Below, piece after piece: positions 17,810 to 27,182 of a DNA stretch of 64,000 nt. The notes beneath the pieces were generated by a model. It did not search any database, was not told the DNA's origin, and saw only the letters and a program-made list of their open reading frames with translations. Within the stretch, counting starts at the first letter, position 1, and every line of letters begins with the position of its first letter. This DNA is from Gordonia polyisoprenivorans NBRC 16320 = JCM 10675 (lineage in GTDB: Bacteria; Actinomycetota; Actinomycetes; Mycobacteriales; Mycobacteriaceae), in contig NZ_BAEI01000001.1 of the NCBI RefSeq assembly GCF_000241325.1, positions 62,001-126,000 of the forward strand. Reading direction: 5' to 3'. The position numbers and the translations under genes are program-made.

Positions 17810-19186
17810 TCAGCGCTCCGGTGATTTTGACGAATCAGTCTGCGGGACAACCGAATCGACATCAGTCGACTCCGATCCACCGGCGACGTCGGCGGGCTGA
17901 CCGGCCACCGGCGACGCCGAGCCGCGGTCACTGATCGGTAATGCGACCGCCCCGAATCCGGAATCGTCCACGGTCGGCGGAAGCGCCTGCGGAGACCAGT
18001 CGCCGATCACCGGCGGACCGACCAGCGGCAGATCACCGACGATCTCACGCCCGTTCTCGCCGTCGCTGAGATAGTGGGCCGGTCGATGACGGGTATCGCG
18101 CGAACGGGCCCCGCCGGCACCCGGGCCGGCCCCGGGCCCGGTCGTCGGCCGCATCGCACCGCCGGGAGATCCCGGTGTTCCGGCCCCGGCCGCGCCGGCC
18201 GCGGGAGTACCCGCCAAGGTCGATGGTGGAGCGAAAGCGGTTGGCGGAAGGGAGATCACGCCCTCGGGAAGTCCGGTTCCGCCCGCAGTGGCGCCCTCGG
18301 GACCACCCGCTGCACTCGCGGTGCCGCGCCCCGAGACCGGTACCGCCGCTCCCGGTGTGACCGGGCTACCGAGGCCCCCGCGGGTCAACGTCGACGGATC
18401 GTTGCCGCCACCGCGGTATCCCGATGGTCCCGACCCACCGCCGCCGCCCGCCGTCGACGCCGGGCCGGCTGTGGGAACGGCAGTGGTCGGGGTGTCACCA
18501 CCCGTCGGGCCGCCACCGCCATCGGGTCCGCCTCCGGGGCCTGATGGTCCGGTGTCGTCGATGTCGGTGAGTGATGCCGACTGCTGGGTGCCCGACGGTC
18601 CCGATCCGGATGTCGACGTGCCATCCGCAGAGCTGGAACCACCGCGCACACCTGAGTACGAATCGGTGCCGATTGGTCCTGCGGGACCGGGCAATGCGGC
18701 CGCCGCACCGACAATCGGTCCGCCGTAGGTGCCCCGCATGATGCTGCGCACCTGTGAACGGACCGCAGCGGCATCCTCGGGATGATCCTGCAACCGGATC
18801 CGGTATGCCTCGAGCAGCGGCTTCTGACCATGTGTCGCGCCGAGGATGCCCGCCGCCTCGGTCATTGCCGCCGCGCTACCGCGCGCGTCGGCAACACTGG
18901 CCGACATCTCGCCCTCGAGACGGAGCGCGGCGTCGACCGCACCCCGTGCGGCCTGACCCATCAGCACCCCGTCGTCGGTGAAGCCGTTCAACAGGGCGTG
19001 GGCGATCCCTTCCACTTTCTCGATGGCGACGAGCACCGCGTCGGCGTCGCCCTGAGCGGCACCCTGCTTCATCGAGGCGATGATGGTGAGGATCTCGGTG
19101 ATCGACATCGACCCCCAGTCGGTGCTGCCGCAGTCCGCCGGGCGCTCACCACTGCGCCGGGCATTGCGATCGCCGTCACCGGTCAC
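17810..19186 (-). CDS. Putative type VII secretion-type protein with long Gly/Pro/Ser-rich tail
   Basis: 458 residues from a GTG at 19186. The first 150 residues are helical and contain DWGSMS (about 23-28) followed by ITEILTIIASMKQGAAQGDA, resembling the helical domains of WXG100/PPE/EspB-like proteins. After about residue 160 the sequence turns into a low-complexity Gly, Pro, Ser and Thr region (for example PSGPGGGPDGGGGPTGGDTP) of about 280 residues. There is no classical signal peptide. That combination suggests an ESX-type substrate or cell-surface protein, as inference. No ESX core genes are in the window. It is coupled to the small gene at 17353-17805. Confidence 0.6.
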   Translation of the reverse strand: MTGDGDRNARRSGERPADCGSTDWGSMSITEILTIIASMKQGAAQGDADAVLVAIEKVEGIAHALLNGFTDDGVLMGQAARGAVDAALRLEGEMSASVADARGSAAAMTEAAGILGATHGQKPLLEAYRIRLQDHPEDAAAVRSQVRSIMRGTYGGPIVGAAAALPGPAGPIGTDSYSGVRGGSSSADGTSTSGSGPSGTQQSASLTDIDDTGPSGPGGGPDGGGGPTGGDTPTTAVPTAGPASTAGGGGGSGPSGYRGGGNDPSTLTRGGLGSPVTPGAAVPVSGRGTASAAGGPEGATAGGTGLPEGVISLPPTAFAPPSTLAGTPAAGAAGAGTPGSPGGAMRPTTGPGAGPGAGGARSRDTRHRPAHYLSDGENGREIVGDLPLVGPPVIGDWSPQALPPTVDDSGFGAVALPISDRGSASPVAGQPADVAGGSESTDVDSVVPQTDSSKSPER

Positions 19187-19333
19187 CCTGTCTCCCCCAG
19201 CACTGTCTCCCCCATCACCTCGTCGGCATCGTGAGCGACCCTACCGGCCCCCGAGCAACCGAGCAGGACGAATCGGACACCTGTGCATGGATCGGAGCCG
19301 ATGGCGCACAGAGACAGGACCCGTGGGAACAGG

Positions 19334-20743
19334 TCAGTCCAGATCGTCGTGTCGCACGAGCTGCCGGGCCGCCTCGGTCACCGACCCCGAGAGTGACGGG
19401 TACACCGAAAACGTCTGTGCCAGATCGGAAACGGTCAGTTTGTTCTGCACCGCCAGTGCTATCGGCAGGATGAGTTCCGAGGCGTTGGGGGCGACCACCA
19501 CACCGCCGATCACCACACCGGTGGCGGGCCGACAGAAGATCTTCACGAAGCCACGGCGCAGGCCGCTCATCTTGGCGCGCGGGTTGGTGGCCAACGGCAG
19601 CATCACCGTGCGTGCCGGATACTCACCGGAATCGATGGCGTTCTGGGACACACCAACGGTGGCGATCTCGGGCCGGGTGAAGATCGCCGAGGCGACGGTC
19701 TTGAGTTTGATCGGGCTCACGCCCTCGCCGAGGGCGTGGTACATCGCGATCCGGCCCTGCATGGCCGCGACCGACGCGAGCGGGAACAGTCCGGTGCAGT
19801 CACCGGCCGCGTAGATACCGGTCACAGACGTCCGCGAGACGCGGTCGACGGTGATGTAACCGCCGCGATGGGTCTCGACACCGGCGCGGTCGAGGCCGAG
19901 GTCGTCGGTGTTGGGAACCGATCCGACGGTCATCAGCACATGCGATCCGGTGACGCTGCGGCCGTCGGCGAGGTACGCGGTCACCGAGTCGCCGGTCCGC
20001 ACGACCTTGTCGGCGCGCGCGTGCTTGACCAATTCGACGCCACGTTCGGCGAGCGCCTCCTCCAGCACGAGTGCGGCGTCCTCGTCCTCGTGCGGCAACA
20101 CGCGGTCACGGCTGGAGATCAGCGTCACCTTCACCCCGAGTTCGGTGTAGGCGTGCACGAATTCGGCACCCGTCACACCCGATCCGATCACGACCAGGTG
20201 TTCGGGCAACGCCTCGAGATCGTAGAGCTGCCGCCAGGTGAGGATGCGTTCGCCGTCGGGCTGCGCGTCGGGCAGCACACGCGGCGAGGCACCCGTCGCG
20301 ATCAGGACGACGTCACCCTCGAATCGCTGGGTGGAGCCGTCGGCGAGGGTGGCGGTGACGGCGTGTGTGGACACCCCGACCTGCGGCCCCTCCAGGGCCG
20401 CGGTGCCGGAGACCAGCGTGACGCCCTCGCTGATGAGTCGCGATCGGATGTCGGCGGACTGGGCGAATGCCAGATCACGGACTCGCTGATGGATCGACGG
20501 CAGCGTCACCAACGTGTCATCGGTGCGCAAATTGATACCGAGGTCGACGGCGCGTCGGACCTCGGTGCGAATGCCGGTGGACGCGATGAACGTCTTGGAC
20601 GGCACGCAGTCCCACAGCACGCAGGCACCGCCGATGCCGTCGGAGTCGATCACGGTGGTGTCGGCGCCGTACGCGGCCGCGGCCAGAGCCGCCTCATAGC
20701 CTGCGGGGCCTCCGCCCATGATCACGATCCTGGTCACGTCCAT
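19334..20743 (-). CDS. lpdA: NAD(P)H-quinone dehydrogenase / flavoprotein disulfide reductase LpdA
   Basis: 469 residues of the pyridine nucleotide-disulfide oxidoreductase fold. Visible are the N-terminal FAD motif VIMGGGPAGYEAALAA, the NAD(P) motif VIGSGVTGAEFVHAYTELGV, and ATGASPRVLP and AGDCTGLFPLASVAAMQGR. It closely follows M. tuberculosis LpdA (Rv3303c) as I recall it, an NAD(P)H:quinone reductase involved in oxidative defence. Unlike that protein, which I recall having one Cys there, the active-site region GGACVLWDCVPSK keeps a Cys-x4-Cys pair. Start: ATG 20743 is given; GTG 20737 has better spacing from AGGAG and would give the MVTRIV-type N-terminus. Confidence 0.9.
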   Translation of the reverse strand: MDVTRIVIMGGGPAGYEAALAAAAYGADTTVIDSDGIGGACVLWDCVPSKTFIASTGIRTEVRRAVDLGINLRTDDTLVTLPSIHQRVRDLAFAQSADIRSRLISEGVTLVSGTAALEGPQVGVSTHAVTATLADGSTQRFEGDVVLIATGASPRVLPDAQPDGERILTWRQLYDLEALPEHLVVIGSGVTGAEFVHAYTELGVKVTLISSRDRVLPHEDEDAALVLEEALAERGVELVKHARADKVVRTGDSVTAYLADGRSVTGSHVLMTVGSVPNTDDLGLDRAGVETHRGGYITVDRVSRTSVTGIYAAGDCTGLFPLASVAAMQGRIAMYHALGEGVSPIKLKTVASAIFTRPEIATVGVSQNAIDSGEYPARTVMLPLATNPRAKMSGLRRGFVKIFCRPATGVVIGGVVVAPNASELILPIALAVQNKLTVSDLAQTFSVYPSLSGSVTEAARQLVRHDDLD

Positions 20744-20981
20744 CACTCCTGTTCGGGCCAAAAGACACTTGTCGCCTCCGCTGACCAACCTAGGCCATCG
20801 ACGATCATTCCTCGTGCGCACCGTTACCGATTTCCGCGTCGTACCGCGGTCGGCGATCACCGCGTGCATCGTGCGGCGGCGTCCGGCGTAATACGATCGT
20901 CGTGGCCGCAGGTGCACCGGTGGCGGCAAATCGATGAGGTCGGGCTCCATCCCGGCGGGAAAGTGCAGGTCAGAGGCGACT

Positions 20982-21464
20982 ATGCCGATCTACGCAGCGT
21001 ACGGTTCGAACATGGATCCCGAGCAGATGGCGCTGCGCGCCCCACACTCGCCGATGTCGGGAACCGGATGGCTGCACGGCTGGCGACTGACCTTCGGTGG
21101 CGGCGACATCGGGTGGGAAGGATCACTGGCCACCGTCACCGAGGACCGCGACGATCCCGACGCGAAGGTCTTCGTCGTCCTCTACGACGTCCCGACCGAG
21201 GACGAGGACAACCTCGACCGGTGGGAAGGCTCCGAACTCGGCATCCACCGCAAGATCCGGGCACGGGTGAAGACCGCCGACGGCGGGGTCCTGGCGTGGA
21301 TGTACGTCCTCGACGCCTACGAGGGCGGCCTGCCCTCGGCCCGCTATCTCGGTGTGATGGCCGACGCCGCCGAGGTGGCCGGCGCGCCGGCCGACTACGT
21401 GCAGGATCTACGCCTGCGCGAAGCCCGCAACGTCGGCCCCGGTCCGGGCGCCCCCGAAGGTTGA
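20982..21464 (+). CDS. Gamma-glutamylcyclotransferase-like (GGCT/AIG2-fold) protein
   Basis: 160 residues. The N-terminus MPIYAAYGSNMDPEQM carries the YGSN motif of the GGCT-like fold. The Glu in the DRWEGSELG region (about 87-95) fits the family's catalytic acid. Such proteins cleave gamma-glutamyl or related amide bonds or act on small metabolites, and the substrate is not known here. It is divergent from lpdA across 238 bases, the same arrangement as Rv3304 next to lpdA in M. tuberculosis. Confidence 0.82.
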   Translation: MPIYAAYGSNMDPEQMALRAPHSPMSGTGWLHGWRLTFGGGDIGWEGSLATVTEDRDDPDAKVFVVLYDVPTEDEDNLDRWEGSELGIHRKIRARVKTADGGVLAWMYVLDAYEGGLPSARYLGVMADAAEVAGAPADYVQDLRLREARNVGPGPGAPEG

Positions 21465-21503
21465 GAGTCCCGAAGGCTGAGCGTCCCGAAGGCTGAGACC
21501 CCC
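21456..21503. repeat. 16-base tandem repeat at the end of the GGCT-like gene
   Basis: Three units of the form GAAGG(T/C)TGAG(A/C)GTCCC run from 21456 to 21503, the last slightly changed. The stop codon of the GGCT-like gene (21462-21464) is inside the first unit, and each unit repeats the in-phase TGA word. It is probably a slippage product. Confidence 0.6.
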
Positions 21504-21522
21504 GAGCCCGACACCGGCGATC

Positions 21523-22722
21523 TCAGGTCGGCGGGCCCGGCGATCCGACGAACACCACGCCGGCAAGTGTGCGCACGCCGACGTCGAGGGCCCGTTCGTC
21601 GATGTCGAAGGTGGGCTGGTGCAGATCGAGTTGCGGTCCGAGACCATTCCACACGCCGAGCCGACCCATCGCTCCGGGCACCTGCTCGAGGTACCACGAG
21701 AAGTCCTCGCCGCCCGGTGATTGCGGGGTGTCGGCGACGGCGGTGGGACCGAGGGTGGCCACCGATGCGGCCAGCACCTCCACCGCGAGCGGGTCGTTGA
21801 CGACCGGCGGTACGCCACGAAAGTACGACAGGTCATACGAAACTCGTAGCGGCGCAAGGATTTCGCCGATGACGCTACGCACCAACGGCTCCATGTCGGC
21901 CCAGGTGCCGTGCTCTCCGGTGCGTACGGTTCCGCGCAGCATCCCTTCTTGCGGGATCGCGTTGGGGGCGTTGCCGGCATGCGCTGCCCCCCATGCCATC
22001 ACGGTGCCCGATCGCGGATCGATCCGCCGCGACAGGATGCCCGGCAGCCCGGTGATGACGGCGCCCATCGCGTAGACCAGATCGCCGGTCAGATGCGGGC
22101 GTGAGGTGTGCCCGCCGGGTGAGCGCAGTTGGAGTTCGATGTGGTCGGCGGCGGAGGTGAGTGCGCCCTCGCGCAGTCCGACCGAACCGACCGGCAGGCG
22201 CGGATCGCAGTGCAGCGCGTAGATCCGGCTCACCCCTTCGGTGACTCCGGCGGCCACCGCGTCGAGGGCACCGCCGGGCATCACCTCTTCGGCCGGCTGG
22301 AACACCAGCCGGACCCCGACGGGCAGCTCGGGCGCCGAGGCCAGCGCAGCCGCGGTCCCCAGCAGGATTGCGGTGTGCGCGTCGTGACCGCACGAGTGCG
22401 ACACCCCGTCGACCGTGGAACTGAACGCCAGCCCGGTGTGCTCGGTGATCGGCAACGCGTCCATGTCGGCGCGCAGGGCTATCCGTTGACCGGTGTTCGG
22501 GCCCAGATCACAGACCACGCCGGTACCCAACGGGAGCCGACGCGGGGCAAGGCCGAGCGCGGTCAGTTCGGCCATCACCAGTTCGGTGGTCGCGACCTCC
22601 TGCCTGGACAATTCGGGATGGGCGTGGATGTGTCTGCGCCAGCCGACCAGTTGATCGCGGTGGCTGGCCAGCCAGGTGTCGATCACACCGCCGGACGGAT
22701 CACCGATCTCGGCCTGCGTCAC
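21523..22722 (-). CDS. M20-family metallo-amidohydrolase
   Basis: 399 residues from a GTG at 22722, which sits six bases after AAGGAGA; a longer frame to 22755 lacks a ribosome site. Family motifs are HAHPELS (33-39), [20 protein letters not shown] (110-118) and [11 protein letters not shown] (141-151), supplying the metal-binding His, Asp, Glu and Cys of the M20D type. Such enzymes hydrolyse N-acyl amino acids, hippurate-like or indole-3-acetyl conjugates in the cytoplasm. It corresponds to amiA1/amiB1 in M. tuberculosis order, though only one copy is present. An enoyl-CoA hydratase-like gene lies upstream on the same strand. Confidence 0.9.
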   Translation of the reverse strand: MTQAEIGDPSGGVIDTWLASHRDQLVGWRRHIHAHPELSRQEVATTELVMAELTALGLAPRRLPLGTGVVCDLGPNTGQRIALRADMDALPITEHTGLAFSSTVDGVSHSCGHDAHTAILLGTAAALASAPELPVGVRLVFQPAEEVMPGGALDAVAAGVTEGVSRIYALHCDPRLPVGSVGLREGALTSAADHIELQLRSPGGHTSRPHLTGDLVYAMGAVITGLPGILSRRIDPRSGTVMAWGAAHAGNAPNAIPQEGMLRGTVRTGEHGTWADMEPLVRSVIGEILAPLRVSYDLSYFRGVPPVVNDPLAVEVLAASVATLGPTAVADTPQSPGGEDFSWYLEQVPGAMGRLGVWNGLGPQLDLHQPTFDIDERALDVGVRTLAGVVFVGSPGPPT

Positions 22723-22767
22723 CACATTTCTCCTTCCATCCACCGGGAAATCCACCGCTGCGTCGGC

Positions 22768-23475
22768 TCAGAGCAGTTCGGGCGGCGTCGGCACCGCGAG
22801 GTCGTCCAAGAGCGGCCATCGCAGCCCACGCTTGATCAAGGTCTGCGTGGGCCCGGCCAGCGGGGCCCGCTGCACCGCGACCTCGACGGCCCGGTTGAGC
22901 AGTTCGTCGACGGCCACGGCCTCGTCGACGATGCCGGCGGTGACGGCGTCATCGGCGCCGTAGCGGCGGGCCGTCAGCATCGCCTCGGTGGCCGTACGCT
23001 CGGGCAACCGCGTACGCAGCAGCGCGGCCATCCCCCGGGTGAACGGCATGTTGAGCGCCGCTTCCGGGAGCGACCAGTAGCCGCGTTCGGTGCGCATGAT
23101 CAGGTGGTCGGCGCACAGGGCGAGCATCGCGCCCGCACCGAAGGCGTGTCCGTTGATCGCGGCCACGGTGGGCACCGGCAACGTCAGCACCTTGGTGTAG
23201 AGCGCGTGAACCGAATCCAGATAGGCGGGCAACTCCGCGGCGTGCGCGGCGATGTGGTCGGTATCCAGTCCGTTGGTGAAGAACTTTCCGGTCGCAGTGA
23301 TGACCAGGGCCTTGGCGCCACCGGCGACGGCGTCGTCGAGCAACGCGCTCGTCTTCTCGATCCACGCGGGGGCAAACCGGTTCTCCGGATTCGTCTCGTC
23401 GAGTTCGACCCCCGGGGCACCGAGGAACAGTTCGGCGACGTCGGCGGCGGTGGGCTCCGCGCTCAGGAAAGGCAT
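22768..23475 (-). CDS. Enoyl-CoA hydratase/isomerase family protein
   Basis: 235 residues of the crotonase fold. [20 protein letters not shown] is the CoA-binding loop, and [20 protein letters not shown] holds the second oxyanion-hole Gly residues. The Glu in [12 protein letters not shown] (about 140-151) is where isomerase-type members place a catalytic acid, whereas true hydratases have two Glu residues. It may therefore be a delta3-enoyl-CoA isomerase-like enzyme. It runs toward the amidohydrolase with a 45-base gap and could be co-transcribed with it. Confidence 0.87.
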   Translation of the reverse strand: MPFLSAEPTAADVAELFLGAPGVELDETNPENRFAPAWIEKTSALLDDAVAGGAKALVITATGKFFTNGLDTDHIAAHAAELPAYLDSVHALYTKVLTLPVPTVAAINGHAFGAGAMLALCADHLIMRTERGYWSLPEAALNMPFTRGMAALLRTRLPERTATEAMLTARRYGADDAVTAGIVDEAVAVDELLNRAVEVAVQRAPLAGPTQTLIKRGLRWPLLDDLAVPTPPELL

Positions 23476-23553
23476 GAGCAGACCTTATCGCCTGCGCACA
23501 CGCGCTCTCCGGGCGCCGGGCAGGCGCGGATCGGAGGTCATAGGGTGAGACAT

Positions 23554-24357
23554 ATGGATCCCACTCTTGACCCCGACGCCGCCGCGATCGCGGCGGCCGC
23601 CACCATCGCCACCGAAACCGATTGTGCCGCACACGATGTCGCACTGGTCCTGGGATCCGGGTGGGCGCCGGCCGCCGATGCCTTCGGCACACCGATCGCG
23701 ACGCTGCCGATGTCGGCGGTGCCCGGTTTCACCGCACCCAAGGCCGCCGGGCACGGCGGGACGATCCGGTCGGTGCACATCGGTGACCGCCGGGTCCTAC
23801 TGATGCTCGGACGCATCCACGCCTATGAGGGCCATGACCTCGCGCGTGTGGTTCATCCGGTGCGCACCGCGGCGGCGGCCGGTGTGCACACCATCGTGCT
23901 CACCAACGCAGCGGGCGGGCTCCGCGACGGCATGTCGGTCGGCCAACCGGTCCTGATCGCCGATCATCTGAACCTCACTGCCCGCTCGCCACTTGTCGGC
24001 GCTCAGTTCGTCGACCTCGTCGACGCCTACTCGCCGAGGTTGCGCGAGGTGGCACGCGAGGTCGACCCCACGCTCGCCGACGGCGTCTATGCAGGGCTGC
24101 CCGGCCCGCACTACGAGACGCCGGCGGAGATCCGCATGCTGCGCACCCTCGGCGCCGACCTCGTCGGAATGTCCACTGTGCACGAGACGATCGCCGCACG
24201 CGCCGCCGGACTCGAGGTGCTCGGGGTGTCACTGGTGACGAACCTGGCGGCCGGCATCACCGGCGAGCCGCTCGATCATGCCGAGGTCCTCGACGTGGGT
24301 CGCGCGTCGGCCGCGCACATGGGTGAGTTGCTGGCGACAGTCGTCGGCAGGCTCTGA
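23554..24357 (+). CDS. Purine-nucleoside phosphorylase
   Basis: 267 residues of the trimeric PNP (NP-II) family. Motifs are [12 protein letters not shown] (phosphate-binding, about 31-42), [14 protein letters not shown] (86-99), TNAAGGL (117-123), [16 protein letters not shown], and [12 protein letters not shown] near the purine site. It splits purine nucleosides with phosphate into base and ribose-1-phosphate. With upp, add, deoA and cdd downstream it forms a scattered nucleoside-salvage set, matching Rv3307 in M. tuberculosis. The hairpin at 24404-24435 ends the transcript. Confidence 0.93.
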   Translation: MDPTLDPDAAAIAAAATIATETDCAAHDVALVLGSGWAPAADAFGTPIATLPMSAVPGFTAPKAAGHGGTIRSVHIGDRRVLLMLGRIHAYEGHDLARVVHPVRTAAAAGVHTIVLTNAAGGLRDGMSVGQPVLIADHLNLTARSPLVGAQFVDLVDAYSPRLREVAREVDPTLADGVYAGLPGPHYETPAEIRMLRTLGADLVGMSTVHETIAARAAGLEVLGVSLVTNLAAGITGEPLDHAEVLDVGRASAAHMGELLATVVGRL

Positions 24358-24403
24358 CCGCCAACAATCGCGGACCTTCGACAAGCCCTGTTATTCGACA
24401 AAG

Positions 24404-24435
24404 CCCCGACATCCGCGCGGTCACAAATGTCGGGG
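24404..24435 (+). terminator. Hairpin terminator after purine-nucleoside phosphorylase
   Basis: CCCCGACAT (24404-24412) pairs perfectly with ATGTCGGGG (24427-24435), followed by TTGTC. It sits 47 bases after the stop codon of the phosphorylase gene and before the next promoter region. The T content downstream is low. Confidence 0.6.
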
Positions 24436-24491
24436 TTGTCACTGCGGTACCGTTCGCACCAATCGTCACCGCGCATCCCAGGGAGGTTCCC

Positions 24492-25181
24492 ATGAGCTAT
24501 CCGCCGGGAGATCCAGGTGGTTATCCGCCTGGCGAGGGTTACCCGTCGGGCGGTGGGTACCCGACGCCGCCTCCGCAGGGATACGGGCCGGGCTATCCGC
24601 CGCCGCGGTCACCGTGGTCGTCGCCGCTGGTGATCGCTGCCATCGTGGTGGGTGTGCTCGTGGTGATCGGTGCTGGGGTCGGCGCGTACTGGCTGACCCG
24701 GGGTTCGGACTCCTCTGATTCGGCGGCCGATTCGGCGTCGACGTCGGTTGCGAGCGCCTCGACGCAGACCGTCACCAGTACGGTCACCGGTCCCGGGGGC
24801 GCCTCGGGTCCGACGGGCGTACCGACCACGACGACACAGCCGCAGGTGCGACCCAACCCCACCGTCTCGGGCGCCGACTGGCAGGGCTTCCTGTCCGGCC
24901 CGCGATGCAACGCCGCCGACGATCCGGCGATCGTCATCGGCCGCACCAGCCGATCACAGGTGGTGATCTGTCAGGTCGGCAACCAGACCGGGCGTTGGTA
25001 TTACAAGGGTCTCGCCGACGGCAATCCCATCGAGATCGGGTATCCGCAGATGGTGGGCGCCACCTACGTGGCGCGCAACGGCGCGGTCACCTACACCGTT
25101 TCGCCGTCGGCGCTGGTCATCTCCGAGAACGGCGCGACGCTGGCCACCGAGCCGATGCTGGAGTACTGGTCGTCGAACTGA
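24492..25181 (+). CDS. Hypothetical single-pass membrane protein with Pro/Gly/Tyr-rich N-terminus
   Basis: 229 residues behind a clear GGGAGG site. Residues 1-42 are a YPPG-repeat cytoplasmic segment (YPPGDPGGYPPGEGYPSGG). A membrane helix follows (about 46-64, VIAAIVVGVLVVIGAGVGAY), then a Ser/Thr-rich linker (70-120). The C-terminal extracellular domain has two Cys (PRCNAADD and VICQVG) that could form a disulfide. The layout is common among actinobacterial proline-rich membrane proteins of unknown role. No relation to the neighbouring nucleoside genes is visible. Confidence 0.75.
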   Translation: MSYPPGDPGGYPPGEGYPSGGGYPTPPPQGYGPGYPPPRSPWSSPLVIAAIVVGVLVVIGAGVGAYWLTRGSDSSDSAADSASTSVASASTQTVTSTVTGPGGASGPTGVPTTTTQPQVRPNPTVSGADWQGFLSGPRCNAADDPAIVIGRTSRSQVVICQVGNQTGRWYYKGLADGNPIEIGYPQMVGATYVARNGAVTYTVSPSALVISENGATLATEPMLEYWSSN

Positions 25182-25227
25182 CGCCCCCGCGTACCGGGTT
25201 CGTCGGTCGAGGTCTACAACTGAACGA

Positions 25228-26007
25228 ATGTCCGCCGTTCTCGACGCCTCCCACATCGATGTCATCCGGAGTTCCCGGGCCCTGCTGCACGATGTCGACC
25301 TCGTCGTGCAGCCCGGTGAGCACTGGGCGCTACTCGGCCCCAATGGCGCGGGCAAGTCGACGTTGATGGCGATCCTCGGGGCCCGCTCGCACCCGACCAC
25401 CGGGGTCGTCGACGTGCTCGGTAAACGCCTGGGTCGCGTCGACATGCGCGAATTGCGCACCCACATCGGGCATGTCGATCCGCGCTGGCGCATCGACGTG
25501 CCGATCTCGGCGCACGATGTGGTCCTGACCGGGCTGACCAACACCCCCGAACTGGACCGGCGCCACGACTACACCGACGACGAACATGCCCGCGCCGACG
25601 AATTGTTGGAGATGCTGGGGATGAGCGAGCGCCGGGATTCGTTGTGGCCGGTCATGAGTCAGGGCGAACGTGGTCGCACGCTGATCGCGCGGGCGCTGAT
25701 GCCGCGTCCGGCGTTGCTGCTGCTCGACGAGCCGGCCACCGGCCTCGATCTCGCAGCCCGCGAGAAACTGCTGTCGGCGATCGATCGGCTGCGCGGCGAC
25801 GTCGCCGATCTCGCCAGCGTGCTGGTCACCCATCACCTCGAGGATCTTCCTGCGAGCACCACGCACGCGATGCTGCTGCGGGAGGGGAAGGTGGTTGCCG
25901 CGGGCACCGTGGAGGCGACCCTGACGTCGGCGACGATCAGCACCTGCTTCGATCACCCGGTCACGGTGCGCCGCCACCAGGGCCGGTGGTCGGCGGTGGC
26001 CACCTGA
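25228..26007 (+). CDS. ABC transporter ATP-binding protein (orphan)
   Basis: 259 residues with Walker A GPNGAGKST (37-45), a signature-like MSQGERGRTLIARAL, Walker B ALLLLDEPATGLD and the switch His in LVTHHLED. The signature reads SQGER instead of LSGGQ, as in the YlmA/ModF-like group of stand-alone ATPases that resemble metal-chelate importers. No permease or binding protein gene is adjacent, so it may act alone or with a remote membrane partner. It lies 46 bases after the membrane protein gene. Confidence 0.85.
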   Translation: MSAVLDASHIDVIRSSRALLHDVDLVVQPGEHWALLGPNGAGKSTLMAILGARSHPTTGVVDVLGKRLGRVDMRELRTHIGHVDPRWRIDVPISAHDVVLTGLTNTPELDRRHDYTDDEHARADELLEMLGMSERRDSLWPVMSQGERGRTLIARALMPRPALLLLDEPATGLDLAAREKLLSAIDRLRGDVADLASVLVTHHLEDLPASTTHAMLLREGKVVAAGTVEATLTSATISTCFDHPVTVRRHQGRWSAVAT

Positions 26008-26025
26008 GTCCTGCGCGGGGCGCGG

Positions 26026-26643
26026 TCAGCGCGGACCGAACTGGCGGTCGCCGGCGTCGCCCAGGCCCGGCACGATGTAGGACGCCTCGTTGAGACCGTC
26101 GTCGACGGCCCCCACCACCAGGCGCACCGGATGGCCCGACTTCTCCAGCGCCGCAACACCTTCGGGTGCGGCCACCACACACAGCACGGTGATGTCGGTG
26201 GCGTTGCGTGCAACCAGGAGTTCGATGGTGTGCAACATCGACCCGCCGGTCGCCAACATCGGGTCGAGCACGAACACCGGCTGACCGGCGAGATCGTCGG
26301 GCAGCGATTCGAGGTAGGGCACCGGTTTGGCGGTCGCCTCGTCGCGGGCCACGCCGACGAATCCGACGAGCGCCTCGGGCACCATCGCATGCGCCTGCTC
26401 GACCATGCCCAAGCCTGCCCGCAGCACCGGAACGAGCAACGGCGGCTTGGCAAGTCGCGAGCCGGGGCACGTGGTGATGGGTGTCTGGATGGTCACCTGC
26501 TCGCTCGGCGCATCCGCCAACGCCTCGTACACGAGCATCTGCGTCAGGTCCGACAGCGCGGCTCGGAAGGCCGCGTTGTCGGTGCCCTTGTCGCGCATCG
26601 TCGTCAGTCGCGCTGCGGCCAATGGATGATCGACGACCTGCAC
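26026..26643 (-). CDS. upp: Uracil phosphoribosyltransferase
   Basis: 205 residues if translation begins at GTG 26643 ([18 protein letters not shown]), which matches the usual family N-terminus and length near 207. An upstream ATG at 26739 would add a Pro/Glu-rich extension that Upp proteins do not normally have, and neither start has a good ribosome site. The PRPP-binding loop [12 protein letters not shown] and the uracil-site tail [17 protein letters not shown] are complete. The enzyme turns uracil plus PRPP into UMP. It is convergent with the ABC gene. Confidence 0.93.
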   Translation of the reverse strand: MQVVDHPLAAARLTTMRDKGTDNAAFRAALSDLTQMLVYEALADAPSEQVTIQTPITTCPGSRLAKPPLLVPVLRAGLGMVEQAHAMVPEALVGFVGVARDEATAKPVPYLESLPDDLAGQPVFVLDPMLATGGSMLHTIELLVARNATDITVLCVVAAPEGVAALEKSGHPVRLVVGAVDDGLNEASYIVPGLGDAGDRQFGPR

Positions 26644-26855
26644 GGGCAACGTTCGCCCGGCCTGGGCGCTCTCGGACCCGGGTCGTTCGGGTTCGGATTG
26701 TTCGGGCACAGGGTGTTCGGGCTGGGGGTGAACCGGCATGGGGAAACCATAGTGGGCGGCGGTTGCTGCGGCCTCGTGACCGGACTCATCGGGCCTCGCC
26801 GCACGGGTCGGCGATTCGATGGAACCAGAGCGCCGGCCGTTGCGTCCAAATCTGC

Positions 26856-27182
26856 ATGATCGAACAACTCTCCGTATCCCCCGCGGCGCTGTCCGCCCAT
26901 GCCGCCGGCGAGGCGGGTACCGCGGCCCGGATCGGCGCCCACGCGGTCGCCACCGACCTCACACCCCTCGCGCTGACCTTCGGGCTGATCGGCGCGGACT
27001 TCCTCACCACGCTGGGTCGGGTCCTCGACAGCAGGCGCGCCCGACTGAACGCCGTCGCCGGCCGGCACCTGGCCCTGTCCGACGAAAGTGCCGCTGCGGC
27101 GGCCGCGTACACCGGCATCGACGACATGTCGGCCGCGACCTTGTCGATCGCCGGTGGGCCCGTCGCGGAGGTGGACGCCTGA
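26856..27182 (+). CDS. Small ESX-1 secretion-associated (DUF2580-type) helical protein
   Basis: 108 residues, starting [26 protein letters not shown]. It is predicted to be mostly helical, with the ending [16 protein letters not shown] that resembles the YxxxD/E-type C-terminal region of type VII targets (here Tyr89, Asp93). Proteins of this shape (DUF2580/type VII secretion target) are often encoded next to larger secreted partners. Its stop codon overlaps the ATG of the NlpC/P60 gene (TGATG), so the two are translationally coupled and probably work together. Family call is by pattern. Confidence 0.65.
   Translation: MIEQLSVSPAALSAHAAGEAGTAARIGAHAVATDLTPLALTFGLIGADFLTTLGRVLDSRRARLNAVAGRHLALSDESAAAAAAYTGIDDMSAATLSIAGGPVAEVDA

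Noticed and set aside
19736-20900. Long plus-strand frame opposite lpdA
   Set aside because: It mirrors the codon structure of lpdA and has no recognisable domain or ribosome site. It is a GC-bias shadow.
22129-23553. Very long open frame on the plus strand running through the amidohydrolase and enoyl-CoA hydratase-like genes into the purine nucleoside phosphorylase
   Set aside because: It is antisense to two genes with clear family motifs. Long antisense frames are common at this GC content because stop codons are rare. Its protein (Arg/Gly/His-rich) matches no family, and only the last part (from 23554) is real.
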